Part shown: piece by piece, positions 28,476 to 38,482 of the stretch
How the letters are laid out: each line of letters opens with the position of its first letter
How positions within the stretch are numbered: position 1 is the stretch's first letter
Assembly (NCBI RefSeq): GCF_029870285.1
Contig: NZ_JACSYA010000035.1
Location: 1-60,192 of the forward strand
Direction: 5' to 3'
From: Delftia sp. PS-11
GTDB lineage: Bacteria; Pseudomonadota; Gammaproteobacteria; Burkholderiales; Burkholderiaceae_C
DNA length: 60,192 bases
Position numbers and translations under genes: made by a program
Notes under the pieces: generated by a model
Databases searched by the model: none
What the model saw: the letters and a program-made list of their open reading frames with translations, nothing else
What the model was told of the DNA's origin: nothing

Positions 28476-29637
28476 GCACGCTCCCCTGGTCATCGACATT
28501 GCCGGCACCCAGCTGGCCGAGGTGGATCGCCAGCGCCTGGCCCATCCCCTGGTCGGCGGCATCATTTTGTTTGCACGCAACTGGCAAAGCCGCGAACAAC
28601 TGGTGCAGCTGTGCGCCGACATCAAGGCCGTCAAGGCCGACCTGCTGATCTGCGTGGACCATGAGGGCGGGCGCGTGCAGCGCTTTCGCACCGATGGCTT
28701 CACGCATCTGCCGCCCATGCGGGCCTTGGGCCAGATGTGGATGGATGACGGCCAGGGCCGCAGTCACCGCGAGGGCAGCGGCGCGCTGGCGGCCATGAAT
28801 GCAGCCACTGCGGTGGGCTATGTGCTGGGCTGCGAGCTGCGTGCCTGTGGCGTGGACTTCAGCTTCACGCCGGTGCTGGATCTGGACTATGAGGACCTGG
28901 CCCCCACGCCAGCGCAGGCGCTGGCTGCCCCCCAAGAGGGCTCGGCAAGTTTGGGGCGGCCCGGCGCTTCCCGCAGCAGCGTCATCGGCGACCGCAGCTT
29001 CCACCGCGATCCGCGCGTGGTGGCCGCGCTGGCCAAGAGCCTGATGCACGGCCTGCTGCAGGCGGGCATGGGCAATTGCGGCAAGCATTTTCCCGGCCAC
29101 GGCTTCGTCAAGGCCGACTCGCATGTGGACATCCCGGTCGATGGCCGCAGCCTCACGGCCATTCTGGGCGAGGACGCCGCCCCCTATCCCTGGCTATCCA
29201 GCGTGCTCACGGCCGTGATGCCAGCCCATGTGGTCTATCCCAAGGTGGACAAGCGCCCCGCTGGCTTTTCCGCCAAATGGCTCAAGTACATCCTGCGCGG
29301 CAGGCTGCGCTACGACGGCGCCATCTTCAGCGATGACCTGAGCATGGAGGGCGCGCGCCGCATCGAGGGCCGGGTCATCGGCTATACCGAGGCCGCCCTG
29401 GCGGCCCTGGAGGCCGGCTGCGACATGGTGCTGTTGTGCAACCAGAGCCTTGGCCTGGGCGCGCATGTGGACGAACTGCTGGCGGGCATGGAGGAGGCGC
29501 AGCGCACCGGCCGCTGGCAGCCTGATGCCGACAGCGAATCGCGCCGCCTGTCCCTGCTGCCCGAGACCGTGCCCCAGCCCTGGGACCTTCTCATGCGCCA
29601 GCCCGCTTATCTGCAGGCCCTGGACTTGCTGCCCTGA
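28468..29637 (+). CDS. nagZ: Beta-N-acetylhexosaminidase NagZ
   Basis: NagZ removes GlcNAc from muropeptides in cytosolic peptidoglycan recycling. In some bacteria its product anhydroMurNAc-peptide induces beta-lactamase. The 389-aa GH3 protein has KHFPGHG (206-212) carrying the His general acid/base and the nucleophile D290 in [10 protein letters not shown]. It is longer than the 341-aa E. coli protein. Part of the difference is an insert at about 141-170, between VLDLDY and VIGDRSFH, where E. coli has only a few residues. The insert DNA is repeat-like (see the repeat entry). Catalytic parts are intact, so activity is likely retained. Confidence 0.93.
   Translation: MAEHAPLVIDIAGTQLAEVDRQRLAHPLVGGIILFARNWQSREQLVQLCADIKAVKADLLICVDHEGGRVQRFRTDGFTHLPPMRALGQMWMDDGQGRSHREGSGALAAMNAATAVGYVLGCELRACGVDFSFTPVLDLDYEDLAPTPAQALAAPQEGSASLGRPGASRSSVIGDRSFHRDPRVVAALAKSLMHGLLQAGMGNCGKHFPGHGFVKADSHVDIPVDGRSLTAILGEDAAPYPWLSSVLTAVMPAHVVYPKVDKRPAGFSAKWLKYILRGRLRYDGAIFSDDLSMEGARRIEGRVIGYTEAALAALEAGCDMVLLCNQSLGLGAHVDELLAGMEEAQRTGRWQPDADSESRRLSLLPETVPQPWDLLMRQPAYLQALDLLP
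28888..28977 (+). repeat. Repeat-like in-frame insert inside nagZ
   Basis: About 90 bp encode the extra NagZ loop. It contains inverted arms CCCCAA (within tgccccccaa, about 28927-28936) and TTGGGG (about 28951-28956) around a short spacer, followed by cggcccggcg. This looks like a palindromic intergenic repeat that has been captured in frame. No second copy is seen in this window, so repeat status is inferred. Confidence 0.4.
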
Positions 29638-29747
29638 CCGGCATGGCGCTGCCTTTTGCGCATTGAGCGGGCAGCGCGCTGGCATGATGGCAGACTGACC
29701 GGCGTGCATGATGCATGCCGCCATATTCCCCACAGGAGAAATTTCCG

Positions 29748-30815
29748 ATGCGCGTTGGCGTGCTGACCGGTGGCGGCGATTGCCCCGGCCTGAATGCGGT
29801 GATCCGGGCGGTCACCAAGTCCCTGATCAACCAGGGGCAGTGCGAGGTGCTCGGCATTGCCGACGGTTTCGAGGGCCTGATGCTCGATCCTCCTGCCGTC
29901 AAGCCACTGGGCTGGGATGAGGTGTCAGGCATCCTGCACCAGGGCGGAACCATTCTCGGCACGAGCAACACCGCCAATCCGCTGCGCGATGCGCAGACGC
30001 TGGAGCGCGTGGCGGCCAATGTCCGCGCCTTGCGCCTTGATGTGGTGATGGCCATTGGCGGCGATGGCACCATGAGCCTGGCCAACGGGCTGGCAGAGCA
30101 GGTGGGCATGGCCTGTGTGGGCGTGCCCAAGACGATCGACAACGACATTGCCAGCTGTGAGCGCAGCTTTGGCTTCGATACCGCCGTGGCCACGGCCACC
30201 GAGGCGCTGCGGCGCATCGAGAGCACGGCCAACAGCCACCATCGCGTGATGATCGTCGAGACCATGGGACGCCATGCGGGCTGGCTGGCGTTGGAGTCCG
30301 GCATTGCGGGGGCGGCCGATGTCATCCTGCTGCCCGAAATCGACTACGACCTGCAGGCCGTCATCGACATTTGCCGGGCGCGCGAGCAGCGCCAGCGCTA
30401 CACCATCATCTGTATCGGCGAGGGCGCCAAGGAACGCGGCGCCGGGCTCACGGTGCGCGAGCGCATCGAAAAAAGTCCCGACCCCGTGCGCCTGGGCGGT
30501 GTGGGTCATGTGCTGCGCGAACGCCTGCAGCCGCACCTGCGCAGCGAGGTGCGCGCCACGGTGCTGGGCCATCTGCAGCGCGGCGGCGACCCGACGCCCT
30601 TCGACCGCGTGCTGGCCACGCAGTTCGGCCACCATGCGGCGCAGCTGGTGCTGGCCGGGCGCTTTGGCCGCATGGTCACGCTGCAGGGCGGGCGCATCGA
30701 CAGCGTGGAGATTGCCCGCGTGGCCAACACCCAGCGCACGGTGCCGCTGGACCATGGGCTGATCACCATGGCGCGCGATATCGGCATCTGCCTGGGCGAG
30801 CCGCAGCGGCGCTGA
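29748..30815 (+). CDS. pfkA: 6-phosphofructokinase (ATP or PPi dependent)
   Basis: This 355-aa phosphofructokinase phosphorylates fructose 6-phosphate. It starts MRVGVLTGGGDCPGLN, has GGDGT at 104-108 (the residue equivalent to E. coli G104 is Gly, as in ATP enzymes) and K128 in PKTIDND (Lys, as in PPi enzymes, where E. coli has G124). Both residues define phosphoryl-donor preference in this family, so the donor is ambiguous. AGGAG precedes the ATG at 29748; a longer in-frame ATG at 29715 was rejected. Many betaproteobacteria of this family lack a complete Embden-Meyerhof pathway, so a gluconeogenic or PPi-linked role is possible. Confidence 0.85.
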   Translation: MRVGVLTGGGDCPGLNAVIRAVTKSLINQGQCEVLGIADGFEGLMLDPPAVKPLGWDEVSGILHQGGTILGTSNTANPLRDAQTLERVAANVRALRLDVVMAIGGDGTMSLANGLAEQVGMACVGVPKTIDNDIASCERSFGFDTAVATATEALRRIESTANSHHRVMIVETMGRHAGWLALESGIAGAADVILLPEIDYDLQAVIDICRAREQRQRYTIICIGEGAKERGAGLTVRERIEKSPDPVRLGGVGHVLRERLQPHLRSEVRATVLGHLQRGGDPTPFDRVLATQFGHHAAQLVLAGRFGRMVTLQGGRIDSVEIARVANTQRTVPLDHGLITMARDIGICLGEPQRR

Positions 30816-30825
30816 GCACGCCACC

Positions 30826-31491
30826 ATGCACGGAGCACCGGGCGTTTGCGCTGGCGGGAGCGATTGGTGCGCTGATCCTGATGCGGCATTCCTGCGTTCA
30901 TGGCAGCGTGCCTGGCATGCCCTGGAGGTGGCTGCGCCAGAGCCTGTGCTGCAGCAACTGCTGCAAAGCTATCGCCAGCCATGGCGCCACTACCACACCC
31001 TGCAGCATCTGGGCGAAGCTCTGGCGCTTCTGGAGCCCGTGCTGTGCCAGACCGTGCATCCCGGCGAGGTGGAGCTGGCGCTGTGGTTTCATGACGCCGT
31101 CTACGATACCCAGGCCAAGGACAACGAGGCGCGCAGCGCCGAATGGGCCGTATCCGTGCTGCGGGAGCAGGGGCTGCCTGACGCGGTGGCGCAGCGCGTG
31201 CACGGGCTTATCATGGCCACCTGCCATGCGGCCAGTCCGGCAGGAATCGATGCGCAGCTGCTGGTGGATGTGGATCTGGGCATTCTGGCTGCACAGCCTG
31301 CGCGCTTTGCCGAGTACGAGGTGCAGGTGCGGGCCGAGTACCAGTGGGTGTCGCTGCCGGTGTACCGCGTCAGGCGCCGCGAGGTGCTGCAGGGCTTTCT
31401 CGGCAGGCCATCCATCTATGCCACGGCTGTTTTCCGCGATAGCCTGGAGGCCCGGGCGCGGCGCAACCTCGCGCAGTCCCTGGGCTTGTGA
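30826..31491 (+). CDS. HD-superfamily phosphohydrolase-like protein (COG4339 type)
   Basis: The 221-aa protein matches the predicted metal-dependent HD-superfamily group. Visible motifs are a YHTLQH histidine pair, WFHDAVYD (HD doublet) and later VDVDLGIL with conserved Asp. Orthologues are often mislabelled as an NMDA receptor subunit, which is plainly wrong for a bacterial cytosolic protein. It starts 11 bp after the phosphofructokinase gene, suggesting co-transcription. Substrate and physiological role are unknown. Confidence 0.8.
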   Translation: MHGAPGVCAGGSDWCADPDAAFLRSWQRAWHALEVAAPEPVLQQLLQSYRQPWRHYHTLQHLGEALALLEPVLCQTVHPGEVELALWFHDAVYDTQAKDNEARSAEWAVSVLREQGLPDAVAQRVHGLIMATCHAASPAGIDAQLLVDVDLGILAAQPARFAEYEVQVRAEYQWVSLPVYRVRRREVLQGFLGRPSIYATAVFRDSLEARARRNLAQSLGL

Positions 31492-31592
31492 TCGCATGGC
31501 CTGCATGCGTCCTATGATCGGGGCTGCCATGCGGGCCCAGCCGGCCCGACCTCTTCCCCCCCCAGGCTTTGCCTGCCTCACCGGACGCGTTG

Positions 31593-32810
31593 ATGACCAC
31601 CCTAGGAACCCCTTACTCTCCCCAAGCCACCAAAGTCATGCTGCTGGGCAGCGGCGAACTCGGCAAGGAGGTGCTGATCGCACTGCAGCGGCTGGGCGTG
31701 GAGACCATTGCCGTGGACCGCTACGAAAATGCGCCAGGCCAGCAGGTGGCACACCATGCGCGCACCATCACCATGAGCGATCCGGCGCAGCTCAAGGCCC
31801 TGATCGAGGCAGAAAAGCCTGACCTGGTGGTGCCCGAGATCGAAGCGATTGCCACGCCCATGCTCGAAGAGCTGGAGGCCGCCGGTGTGGTCACTGTGAT
31901 TCCCACAGCCCGCGCTGCCCGTCTGACCATGGACCGCGAGGGCATTCGCCGCCTGGCTGCCGAGACGCTGGGCCTGCCCACCAGCCCCTACCGTTTCTGT
32001 GATTCGCTGCAGCAACTGCAGGCTGCCATCGATGGCACGGATGGCCAGCCCGCCATTGGCTTTCCCTGCGTGGTCAAGCCGGTGATGAGCAGCTCGGGCA
32101 AAGGCCAGAGCAAGCTGGACGGCCCCGCCGACGTGGCCAAGGCCTGGGACTATGCGATGGCCGGCGGCCGTGTCAGCCATGGCAGGGTCATCGTCGAAGG
32201 CTTCATCGACTTCGACTATGAAATCACCCAGCTCACGGTGCGTGCCAAAGGCGCGGATGGCCATGTGCAGACGCATTTTTGCGATCCGGTCGGCCATATC
32301 CAGCAGTCTGGTGACTATGTGGAGAGCTGGCAGCCCCATCCCATGCACCCGGCCGCGCTGCAAAAATCGCGCGAGATCGCCAAGGCTGTGACCGACAACC
32401 TCGGTGGCCTGGGCCTGTTTGGCGTGGAGCTGTTCGTCAAGGGCGAGCAGGTCTGGTTCAGCGAAGTGTCGCCGCGCCCGCATGACACGGGCCTGGTCAC
32501 GCTGGCCACGCAGTGGCAGAGCGAATTCGAGCTGCATGCGCGCGCCATCCTGGGTCTGCCCGTCGATGCCTCGCTGCGCAATCCTGGCGCCAGCGCCGTG
32601 ATTTATGGCGGCCAGGATGCCCAGGGCCTGGTGTTCGATGGCGTGGATGAAGCATTGGCTGTGCCGGGCACGGACCTTCGCCTGTTCGGCAAGCCCGAGA
32701 GCTTCGTCAAGCGCCGCATGGGCGTAGCCCTGGCCCGGGCACAGGATGTGGAGCAGGCCCGTGCCCATGCCAAGCTGGCCGCCAGCAAGGTCCGGCCGCG
32801 CAAGCCCTGA
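31593..32810 (+). CDS. purT: Formate-dependent phosphoribosylglycinamide formyltransferase PurT
   Basis: PurT makes formyl-GAR from GAR, formate and ATP in purine synthesis, an alternative to PurN. The 405-aa ATP-grasp protein has the N-terminal GSGELGKEV motif, [12 protein letters not shown] in the nucleotide-binding loop, and [10 protein letters not shown]. The ATG at 31593 is chosen; an in-frame TTG at 31569 adds eight residues. A run of eight C at 31556-31563 lies in the short upstream gap. Confidence 0.95.
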   Translation: MTTLGTPYSPQATKVMLLGSGELGKEVLIALQRLGVETIAVDRYENAPGQQVAHHARTITMSDPAQLKALIEAEKPDLVVPEIEAIATPMLEELEAAGVVTVIPTARAARLTMDREGIRRLAAETLGLPTSPYRFCDSLQQLQAAIDGTDGQPAIGFPCVVKPVMSSSGKGQSKLDGPADVAKAWDYAMAGGRVSHGRVIVEGFIDFDYEITQLTVRAKGADGHVQTHFCDPVGHIQQSGDYVESWQPHPMHPAALQKSREIAKAVTDNLGGLGLFGVELFVKGEQVWFSEVSPRPHDTGLVTLATQWQSEFELHARAILGLPVDASLRNPGASAVIYGGQDAQGLVFDGVDEALAVPGTDLRLFGKPESFVKRRMGVALARAQDVEQARAHAKLAASKVRPRKP

Positions 32811-32819
32811 CAGGCAGCG

Positions 32820-33473
32820 TCATGGCGTGCCGGCCTGTGCAGGAGGCGCCTCCTGCGGCGTGGACGGCAGGCCGGTGCGCAGAGGGGCGCCTGCATGCTC
32901 TGCCTGCGCGCCCAGGCCGCCCTTCCAGCGCCGCAGCACGCGCTGGAAGATCAGCGAGTTGGGAATCTGCAGCAGGTTGGGCGCGCCATCGGGCGCATGG
33001 GCGTCCTGCAAGGTGGTGTAGAGCATGTTGATGTCGATCACCCGGCCCTTGGCGCCCGGCTTCTCTGCCGTGTCCAGCACTTCGATGTAGTCGCCGATCC
33101 GAAATGGCCCGACGACCAGGATGAGCAGGGCGCAGAACAGGTTGGACAGCACGCTCCACGCGGCGAAGAAAGCCACGGCACCAACCGTGGCAAAGCCCGT
33201 GAAGGCGGTCCACAGCACGGTGGCCGAAACGCCCAGGCGCTCCAGCACCAGTGGCACGGTGGCTGCAATGATGACCCAGCGGAACACGCCGCGCAGCGGC
33301 ACCAGCAGTTCCTGCGGCAGCGCATAGTGCTGTCCTGCGCGCGCGATCAGGCGCCGCACGATGCGGTTGAGCAGCCAGGCCACCAGGATGATCAGAAAAA
33401 TCTGGGTCCCGGGGATGATGAATTCCAGCCATTCCTGCATCCATTCGGGCAGGCGCGTTTGAAGATGGCGCAT
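32820..33473 (-). CDS. Small MscS-family mechanosensitive channel
   Basis: The 217-aa protein has an amphipathic N-terminus, about three membrane segments, and the MscS pore helix motif (ATVGAVAFFAAWSVLSN), followed by the beta domain start GPFRIGDYIEVLDTAEKPGAKGRV. It is shorter than E. coli MscS (286 aa), ending after the beta domain with a Pro/Ala-rich tail, so most of the cytoplasmic cage is reduced. It is convergent with purT (10-bp gap). A role in hypo-osmotic protection is inferred from the family. Confidence 0.85.
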   Translation of the reverse strand: MRHLQTRLPEWMQEWLEFIIPGTQIFLIILVAWLLNRIVRRLIARAGQHYALPQELLVPLRGVFRWVIIAATVPLVLERLGVSATVLWTAFTGFATVGAVAFFAAWSVLSNLFCALLILVVGPFRIGDYIEVLDTAEKPGAKGRVIDINMLYTTLQDAHAPDGAPNLLQIPNSLIFQRVLRRWKGGLGAQAEHAGAPLRTGLPSTPQEAPPAQAGTP

Positions 33474-33587
33474 AAACTACTCAGGCATTCAAGAACAGGG
33501 CACGGCTTTGCATGGGCCCGGGCGCAGCCGCCCAGGCTGATGCATCGCCCAGCCTGCCATGGTAAGCGGTGATGCTGCGCCAGGCGC

Positions 33588-34670
33588 TCAACTGCGCCGC
33601 TGCTCTACGGTGTCCATCTGCATCTCGAAGCTGAAAAAGCGGTCGCGGCCCTGTGCCTTGGCCGCGTAGAGCGCCTGATCTGCGCGCATGAGCATGGCCT
33701 CCGCGCTGGTGTATTCATCAGGAATGCAGGTGGTGATGCCGCCCGACAGCGTGAGTGCTGCTGCGCTGGATGCATCGGGGTGGCGTATGCCGCGTGCACG
33801 CAGCATCTGCCCCACGGCCCGTGCAAACGTCATGGCGCCCGAGCGGGGGGTGCGTGGCAGGATCAGTGCGAATTCTTCCCCACCATAGCGGGCTGCCACA
33901 TCGCGCGGGCGCACGCAGACTTCGCGCAGCAGCCGACCCACCTGCCTGAGGCATTCGTCGCCATGCACATGGCCGTAGGTGTCGTTGAAACGCTTGAAAT
34001 GATCCAGGTCGCAGAGCATCAGCGTCAGTGGCAGGCCCTCACGGCGCGCTGCAGCGATTTCTGCATGCAGGATGCGGTCGAAGCCACGCCGGTTGACCAG
34101 TCCGGTGAGCTGGTCGAGCTCGACCATTTCGTTGAGCTTCTGGTTGGCCTCGTGCAGTTCGGCCGACAGAGACACCAGCCGCCGGCGCATGTCTAGCAGA
34201 CGGCGCATGGCCCGCAGCTTGGCCACGAGCACAATGGGTTTGACCGGCTTGACCAGATAGTCATCCCCGCCGGCTTCGATGCCGCGCCAGACGTCCAGGT
34301 CGTTGTCCAGGCCTGACAGGAAGATGATGGGCGTCCATTCTCCAGGCTCTGCCTCGCGCAGCTGGCGGGCCACCCAGTAGCCATCCTCGCCGGGCAGCCG
34401 GATGTCCAGCAGCACCAGGTCGGGGCGCTGCTCCCGGAACAGGTTCAGAGCGCTGCGTCCATCGGCGGCTTCCAGAACGCGGGTCACGCCTGCGTGCAGC
34501 AGCTCGCTGACCAGCGCGGTACGCACCGAGGCCTGGTCTTCCACGACCAGAACGCTGAAAGGGGCAGACTCGTTCACCGGCTGGGTAAAGCGCGCTCCCG
34601 TGGGCTCGATGGCGGGGGCATCGGCGCCTGCACGGGGCTGGTGGATGGTGTCGGAGGGGGAGACCTTCAT
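33588..34670 (-). CDS. Receiver-GGDEF response regulator, diguanylate cyclase
   Basis: The 360-aa protein has a CheY-like receiver at about 37-155, with the phosphorylatable Asp in VLLDIRLPG and K in YLVKPVKP, then a GGDEF domain. The active-site motif is YGGEEF, and an RPRD inhibitory I-site lies five residues before it, so it should make cyclic di-GMP with product inhibition. No sensor kinase gene is adjacent, so it is an orphan regulator. The layout resembles WspR/PleD-type enzymes with a single receiver. The upstream frame is open to 34895, but the ATG at 34670 begins sensible protein sequence. Confidence 0.9.
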   Translation of the reverse strand: MKVSPSDTIHQPRAGADAPAIEPTGARFTQPVNESAPFSVLVVEDQASVRTALVSELLHAGVTRVLEAADGRSALNLFREQRPDLVLLDIRLPGEDGYWVARQLREAEPGEWTPIIFLSGLDNDLDVWRGIEAGGDDYLVKPVKPIVLVAKLRAMRRLLDMRRRLVSLSAELHEANQKLNEMVELDQLTGLVNRRGFDRILHAEIAAARREGLPLTLMLCDLDHFKRFNDTYGHVHGDECLRQVGRLLREVCVRPRDVAARYGGEEFALILPRTPRSGAMTFARAVGQMLRARGIRHPDASSAAALTLSGGITTCIPDEYTSAEAMLMRADQALYAAKAQGRDRFFSFEMQMDTVEQRRS

Positions 34671-34831
34671 TGTGCTGCACGACCGGTAGTGGCAAAGCGC
34701 AAGGCGCAGGAACGCCTTGCTGTGGCTGCCAGTGTAAGTTGTGCGCCATCTGGGCGCAGGGCCCGCGTGCGATGCCGCCGGCCGGCGAAGGGCTGGACTG
34801 GCTGGCACAGCCCCCGTCGGTGATCCACATG

Positions 34832-34871
34832 GCAAAAAGCCGCCAGCATGCGGCATGGCATGCTGGCGGCT
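34832..34871 (-). terminator. Rho-independent terminator of lysS
   Basis: A perfect 16-bp stem, AAAGCCGCCAGCATGC (34834-34849) with GCATGCTGGCGGCTTT (34856-34871), loops over six bases. Read on the minus strand it ends in TTTTT, 30 bp after the lysS stop. Confidence 0.9.
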
Positions 34872-34900
34872 TTGCGCGGTACGCAGGCGTACCACGGAGA

Positions 34901-36448
34901 TTACTGTTCGCGGCGCAGTGCAGGGAAAAGAATGACGTCGCGGATGCTGGCGCTGTCGGTCAGCAGCATCATCAGACGGTCGATGCCGATGCCGCAGCCG
35001 CCGGTGGGCGGCATGCCGTATTCGAGGGCGCGAACGAAGTCATGGTCGAAGTACATGGCTTCGTCGTCACCACTGTCCTTGGCCTGGACCTGGGCGTTGA
35101 AGCGGGCAGCCTGGTCCTCGGCGTCATTGAGCTCGGAAAAACCGTTACCGAATTCACGTCCCGTGATGTACAGCTCGAAGCGCTCCGTGACCTCGGGGCG
35201 CTCGTCGTTGGCGCGCGCCAGCGGCGAGATTTCGGTCGGGTGCTCCATGATGAAGGTCGGCTGCCACAGCTTTTCCTCGACCACTTCCTCGAAGTACAGC
35301 ACCTGCAGGCTGGCCAGCGTGCGTGTGGACAGCCGGTCCTTTTCCTCTGTCATGCCCAGCTTGCGCAGGGCATTGGTCAGCCACTCGCGGTCGGTGACCT
35401 GGTCGCCGGCTTCGGTGTACTTGACGATCGCCTCGGGAATGGTCAGGCGCTGGAAGGGCTGGGACAGGTCCACGGGCTTGCCACCGTAGGTCAGCTGCAG
35501 CGTGCCCACGGCCTTGAGCGCGGCATCGCGCACCAGGGCTTCGGTGTAGTCCATCAGGTCGCGGTAGTTCCAGTAGGCCGCGTAGAACTCCATCATCGTG
35601 AACTCGGGGTTGTGGCGCACCGAGATGCCTTCGTTGCGGAAGTTGCGGTTGATCTCGAACACGCGCTCGAAGCCGCCGACCACCAGGCGCTTGAGGTAGA
35701 GCTCGGGCGCAATGCGCAGGTACATCTCCTGGTCCAGCGCGTTGTGGTGGGTCACGAAGGGCTTGGCGTTGGCGCCGCCGGGGATGGGGTGCAGCATCGG
35801 CGTCTCGACTTCCAGGAAGCCGTGCTCCACCATGAACTCGCGGATGCCCGAAACGGCCTTGCTGCGCGCGATGAAGCGCCGGCGTGCCTGTTCGTCCATC
35901 ATCAGGTCCACATAGCGCTGGCGCACCTTCTGCTCCAGATCGGCCATGCCGTGGAATTTGTCGGGCATGGGGCGCAGGCTCTTGGTGAGCAGGCGCAGCG
36001 TCTGCACCTTGACCGACAGTTCGCCGGTCTTGGTCTTCATCAGCGTGCCTTCGGCACCCAGGATGTCGCCCAGGTCCCAGCGCTTGAAGGCGGCGTAGAC
36101 CTCCTCGCCCACGGTATCGCGGGTGATGTACAGCTGGATACGTCCGCCCGTGGGGCCCAGCGAGCCGTCCTGCACGGTGGCGAAGCTGGCTTTGCCCATG
36201 ACGCGCTTGAGCATCATGCGCCCGCCCAGGCTCACTTGCACGCCCTCGGCGTCGAGCTGTTCGGCGCTCTTGTCCGCATGGGCCAGCTGCAGGGCCTCGG
36301 CGCGGTCGGCGGGCTTGAAGTCATTGGGGAAGGCCACGCCGCCCTGGTCACGCAGGGCCTTGAGTTTTTCGCGGCGCTCGGCGATGAGTTGGTTTTCGTC
36401 CTGGGGAGCGGTCTGATCGGCCGCAGAGGGAAGGTTTTGTTCGGTCAT
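34901..36448 (-). CDS. lysS: Lysyl-tRNA synthetase (class II)
   Basis: LysS charges tRNA-Lys. The 515-aa class II enzyme has the anticodon-binding OB domain ([21 protein letters not shown]), motif 2 around [20 protein letters not shown] and motif 3 [15 protein letters not shown]. The ATG at 36448 (MTEQNLPS) is chosen over an upstream ATG at 36475. It has its own terminator and is divergent from yggT. Confidence 0.96.
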   Translation of the reverse strand: MTEQNLPSAADQTAPQDENQLIAERREKLKALRDQGGVAFPNDFKPADRAEALQLAHADKSAEQLDAEGVQVSLGGRMMLKRVMGKASFATVQDGSLGPTGGRIQLYITRDTVGEEVYAAFKRWDLGDILGAEGTLMKTKTGELSVKVQTLRLLTKSLRPMPDKFHGMADLEQKVRQRYVDLMMDEQARRRFIARSKAVSGIREFMVEHGFLEVETPMLHPIPGGANAKPFVTHHNALDQEMYLRIAPELYLKRLVVGGFERVFEINRNFRNEGISVRHNPEFTMMEFYAAYWNYRDLMDYTEALVRDAALKAVGTLQLTYGGKPVDLSQPFQRLTIPEAIVKYTEAGDQVTDREWLTNALRKLGMTEEKDRLSTRTLASLQVLYFEEVVEEKLWQPTFIMEHPTEISPLARANDERPEVTERFELYITGREFGNGFSELNDAEDQAARFNAQVQAKDSGDDEAMYFDHDFVRALEYGMPPTGGCGIGIDRLMMLLTDSASIRDVILFPALRREQ

Positions 36449-36790
36449 GAGTGGAGCGCCAGCGCATAAGGCCATGAAGGCCTGGAAATGGCCTCAGTAA
36501 GGCCAAGAATGGGCCCGTAAAACGGTTCGACGGCGAAAGTGGTGTGCCGGCAAGTGCCGGTCCTCCGCGCAAATGGCGGGTCCACGGCGGCCCAGGCCGG
36601 CAATTTTAAGTTTTTTGTTGGTGCGCGGGGTGCTCATTCCCAATGGGGTGTTGTCTTGCTGCGGTATGACGATGCACGGGCAGCAATCCGTCATCAATCA
36701 GGGGGTACAAGCCGGGCCCGCTATCATCCCGTGGTGTGGGGCGTCTCTTCGGGGGCGCTGTTTTTCATACCCTTTGCGCGCGACAACTTC
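36449..36790. other. Divergent lysS/yggT intergenic region
   Basis: This 342-bp gap contains no convincing gene. A minus-strand TAAAAT (36603-36608) and a plus-strand TATCAT (36722-36727) are -10-like but lack good -35 partners. No strong hairpin or repeat is seen. Confidence 0.4.
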
Positions 36791-37357
36791 ATGCTTTTCC
36801 AGATCATTTCCTTTGTGCTCGATGTGGTCGTCGGGCTGCTGACCGGGGTCTGCCTGCTGCGTGCGTACATGCAGGCACAGCGCGTCCCCTTTGGCAATCC
36901 GGTGGGCCAGCTGGTGTTTGCGCTGTCCGACTGGATCGTGCTGCCGCTGCGCCGCATCATCAAGGCGTCGGGACGCTGGGATACCTCCAGCCTGATCGCC
37001 GCGTTTTTGCTGCAGATGCTGCAGTTCGTGCTGCTGTGGCTGCTGACGGGGGGCAAATCCAATCCGGTGGCCTTGCCCTGGCTGGCGCTGTGCGGGCTGG
37101 CGCGCGTCGTGCTGTCCGGCATGGTCGGCGTGCTGCTGATCTACGCCATCCTGTCGTGGGTTCAGCCCCATTCGCCGCTGTTCGGCGTGATCCAGCGCCT
37201 GGCAGACCCGCTGCTGCGGCCTGTGCGCCGCATGGTTCCCCTGGTCGGCGGTGTCGATCTGTCCGCCCTGGTACTGCTGGTGTTGCTGCAGGTTGCCCTG
37301 ATGGTGCTGAGCCATCTGCAGGGGGCGGGCCTGATGCTGCTGGCGCGTCCGTTCTGA
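36791..37357 (+). CDS. yggT: YggT family membrane protein
   Basis: The 188-aa protein holds two tandem YggT repeats: hydrophobic segments LFQIISFVLDVVVGLLTGVCLLRAY and AFLLQMLQFVLLWLLTG in the first half, then VVLSGMVGVLLIYAILSWVQP and VDLSALVLLVLLQVALMVLSH in the second. The PLLRPVRRMVP motif between them is characteristic. YggT proteins are inner-membrane proteins linked to osmotic tolerance; the role here is inferred. Starts upstream of the ATG at 36791 do not give family-like sequence. A hairpin at 37364-37397 follows. Confidence 0.9.
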   Translation: MLFQIISFVLDVVVGLLTGVCLLRAYMQAQRVPFGNPVGQLVFALSDWIVLPLRRIIKASGRWDTSSLIAAFLLQMLQFVLLWLLTGGKSNPVALPWLALCGLARVVLSGMVGVLLIYAILSWVQPHSPLFGVIQRLADPLLRPVRRMVPLVGGVDLSALVLLVLLQVALMVLSHLQGAGLMLLARPF

Positions 37358-37363
37358 AGTGCA

Positions 37364-37399
37364 AAACCCGGCACAGGCAAGAGCCTGCGCCGGGTTTGA
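37364..37399. terminator. Terminator hairpin between yggT and accD
   Basis: AAACCCGGC (37364-37372) pairs with GCCGGGTTT (37389-37397), with an inner CAGG/CCTG helix. The two genes converge here. U-rich tails on both strands are short. Confidence 0.65.
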
Positions 37400-37441
37400 A
37401 AGGAGAAAAAGCCTGCGCAGGCAGGCCTGCTGCGCGGCAGG

Positions 37442-38317
37442 CTACTGCACCGCGTCCGCCGGCAGGCGCTGCAGCATGGCCAGCGAACTGGCAATGCGTT
37501 CACGCAGTTCGCGGCGGTCCACGATCATGTCCACGGCGCCCTTGTCCTGCAGAAACTCTGCACGCTGGAAACCTTCCGGCAGCTTCACGCGCACTGTGGT
37601 TTCGATCACGCGGGGGCCTGCGAAGCCCACCAGGGTCTTGGGCTCGGCGATGACAATGTCGCCCACGAAGGCGAAGCTGGCCGAGACGCCGCCGAAGGTC
37701 GGATCGGTCAGCACCGAGATATAGGGCAGGCCCTTCTTGGCCAGGCGCGTCAGCGCTGCATTGGTCTTGGCCATCTGCATCAGGCTCAGCAGGCCCTCCT
37801 GCATGCGCGCGCCGCCAGTGGCCGTGAAGCAGATGAAAGGCACTTTCTGCTCGATGGCAGTCTCGACGCCGCGCACAAAGCGCTCGCCGACGACAGAGCC
37901 CATGGAGCCGCCCATGAATTCAAACTCGAAGCAGGCCACGACCACGTTGACGCTCTTGACGGCGCCGCCCATGACCACGAGCGCATCGGTTTCTCCCGTG
38001 CTTTCCAGGGCCTCCTTGAGGCGCTCGGGGTATTTACGGCTGTCCTTGAACTTGAGCGGATCGACTGGAATGACTTCCTGGCCGATCTCGTAGCGGCCTT
38101 CGGCGTCCAGGAAATGGTTCAGGCGCGCGCGCGCGCCGATGCGATGGTGGTGGCTGCAGCTGGGGCAGACGTTCTGGTTCTTTTCCAGATCAGCCTTGTA
38201 GAGCACGGACTCGCAGCTCGGGCACTTGATCCACAGTCCCTCTGGGATCTGCTGGTGGCGATCCGTGGGGTTGGTCGGCTGGATTTTGGCGGGCAGGAGT
38301 TTTTCAAGCCAGGACAT
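37442..38317 (-). CDS. accD: Acetyl-CoA carboxylase carboxyltransferase subunit beta
   Basis: AccD with AccA forms the carboxyltransferase that makes malonyl-CoA, feeding the fab cluster at 12-17 kb. The 291-aa protein has the N-terminal zinc ribbon ([13 protein letters not shown], then VCPSCSHH) and the carboxyltransferase core ([36 protein letters not shown]). It lies downstream of trpA on the same strand after a 165-bp gap, the usual trpBA-accD order in betaproteobacteria. Confidence 0.96.
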   Translation of the reverse strand: MSWLEKLLPAKIQPTNPTDRHQQIPEGLWIKCPSCESVLYKADLEKNQNVCPSCSHHHRIGARARLNHFLDAEGRYEIGQEVIPVDPLKFKDSRKYPERLKEALESTGETDALVVMGGAVKSVNVVVACFEFEFMGGSMGSVVGERFVRGVETAIEQKVPFICFTATGGARMQEGLLSLMQMAKTNAALTRLAKKGLPYISVLTDPTFGGVSASFAFVGDIVIAEPKTLVGFAGPRVIETTVRVKLPEGFQRAEFLQDKGAVDMIVDRRELRERIASSLAMLQRLPADAVQ

Positions 38318-38482
38318 GGTATTTCCTTTTCAGTTTCCATTGCGCTGCGCGCCACCCGCAGCCCATGGTAGCGGCACGGCGCAGGCGACTGGCACACCCC
38401 CGCAGGGGCAGCAGGCAAGGGGGCCCGCAGCATGGCTGCGGGCAAAGCGGAACAACCGCTCAGTCAGTATCTCAGGGCTGCA

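Noticed and set aside
31556..31563. Run of eight C before purT as a slippage tract
   Set aside because: It lies outside coding sequence and between no clear promoter elements, so no phenotype follows from length change.
38423..38443. GCCCGCAG/CTGCGGGC hairpin as the trpA terminator
   Set aside because: No U tract follows on the minus strand and transcription may need to continue to accD.
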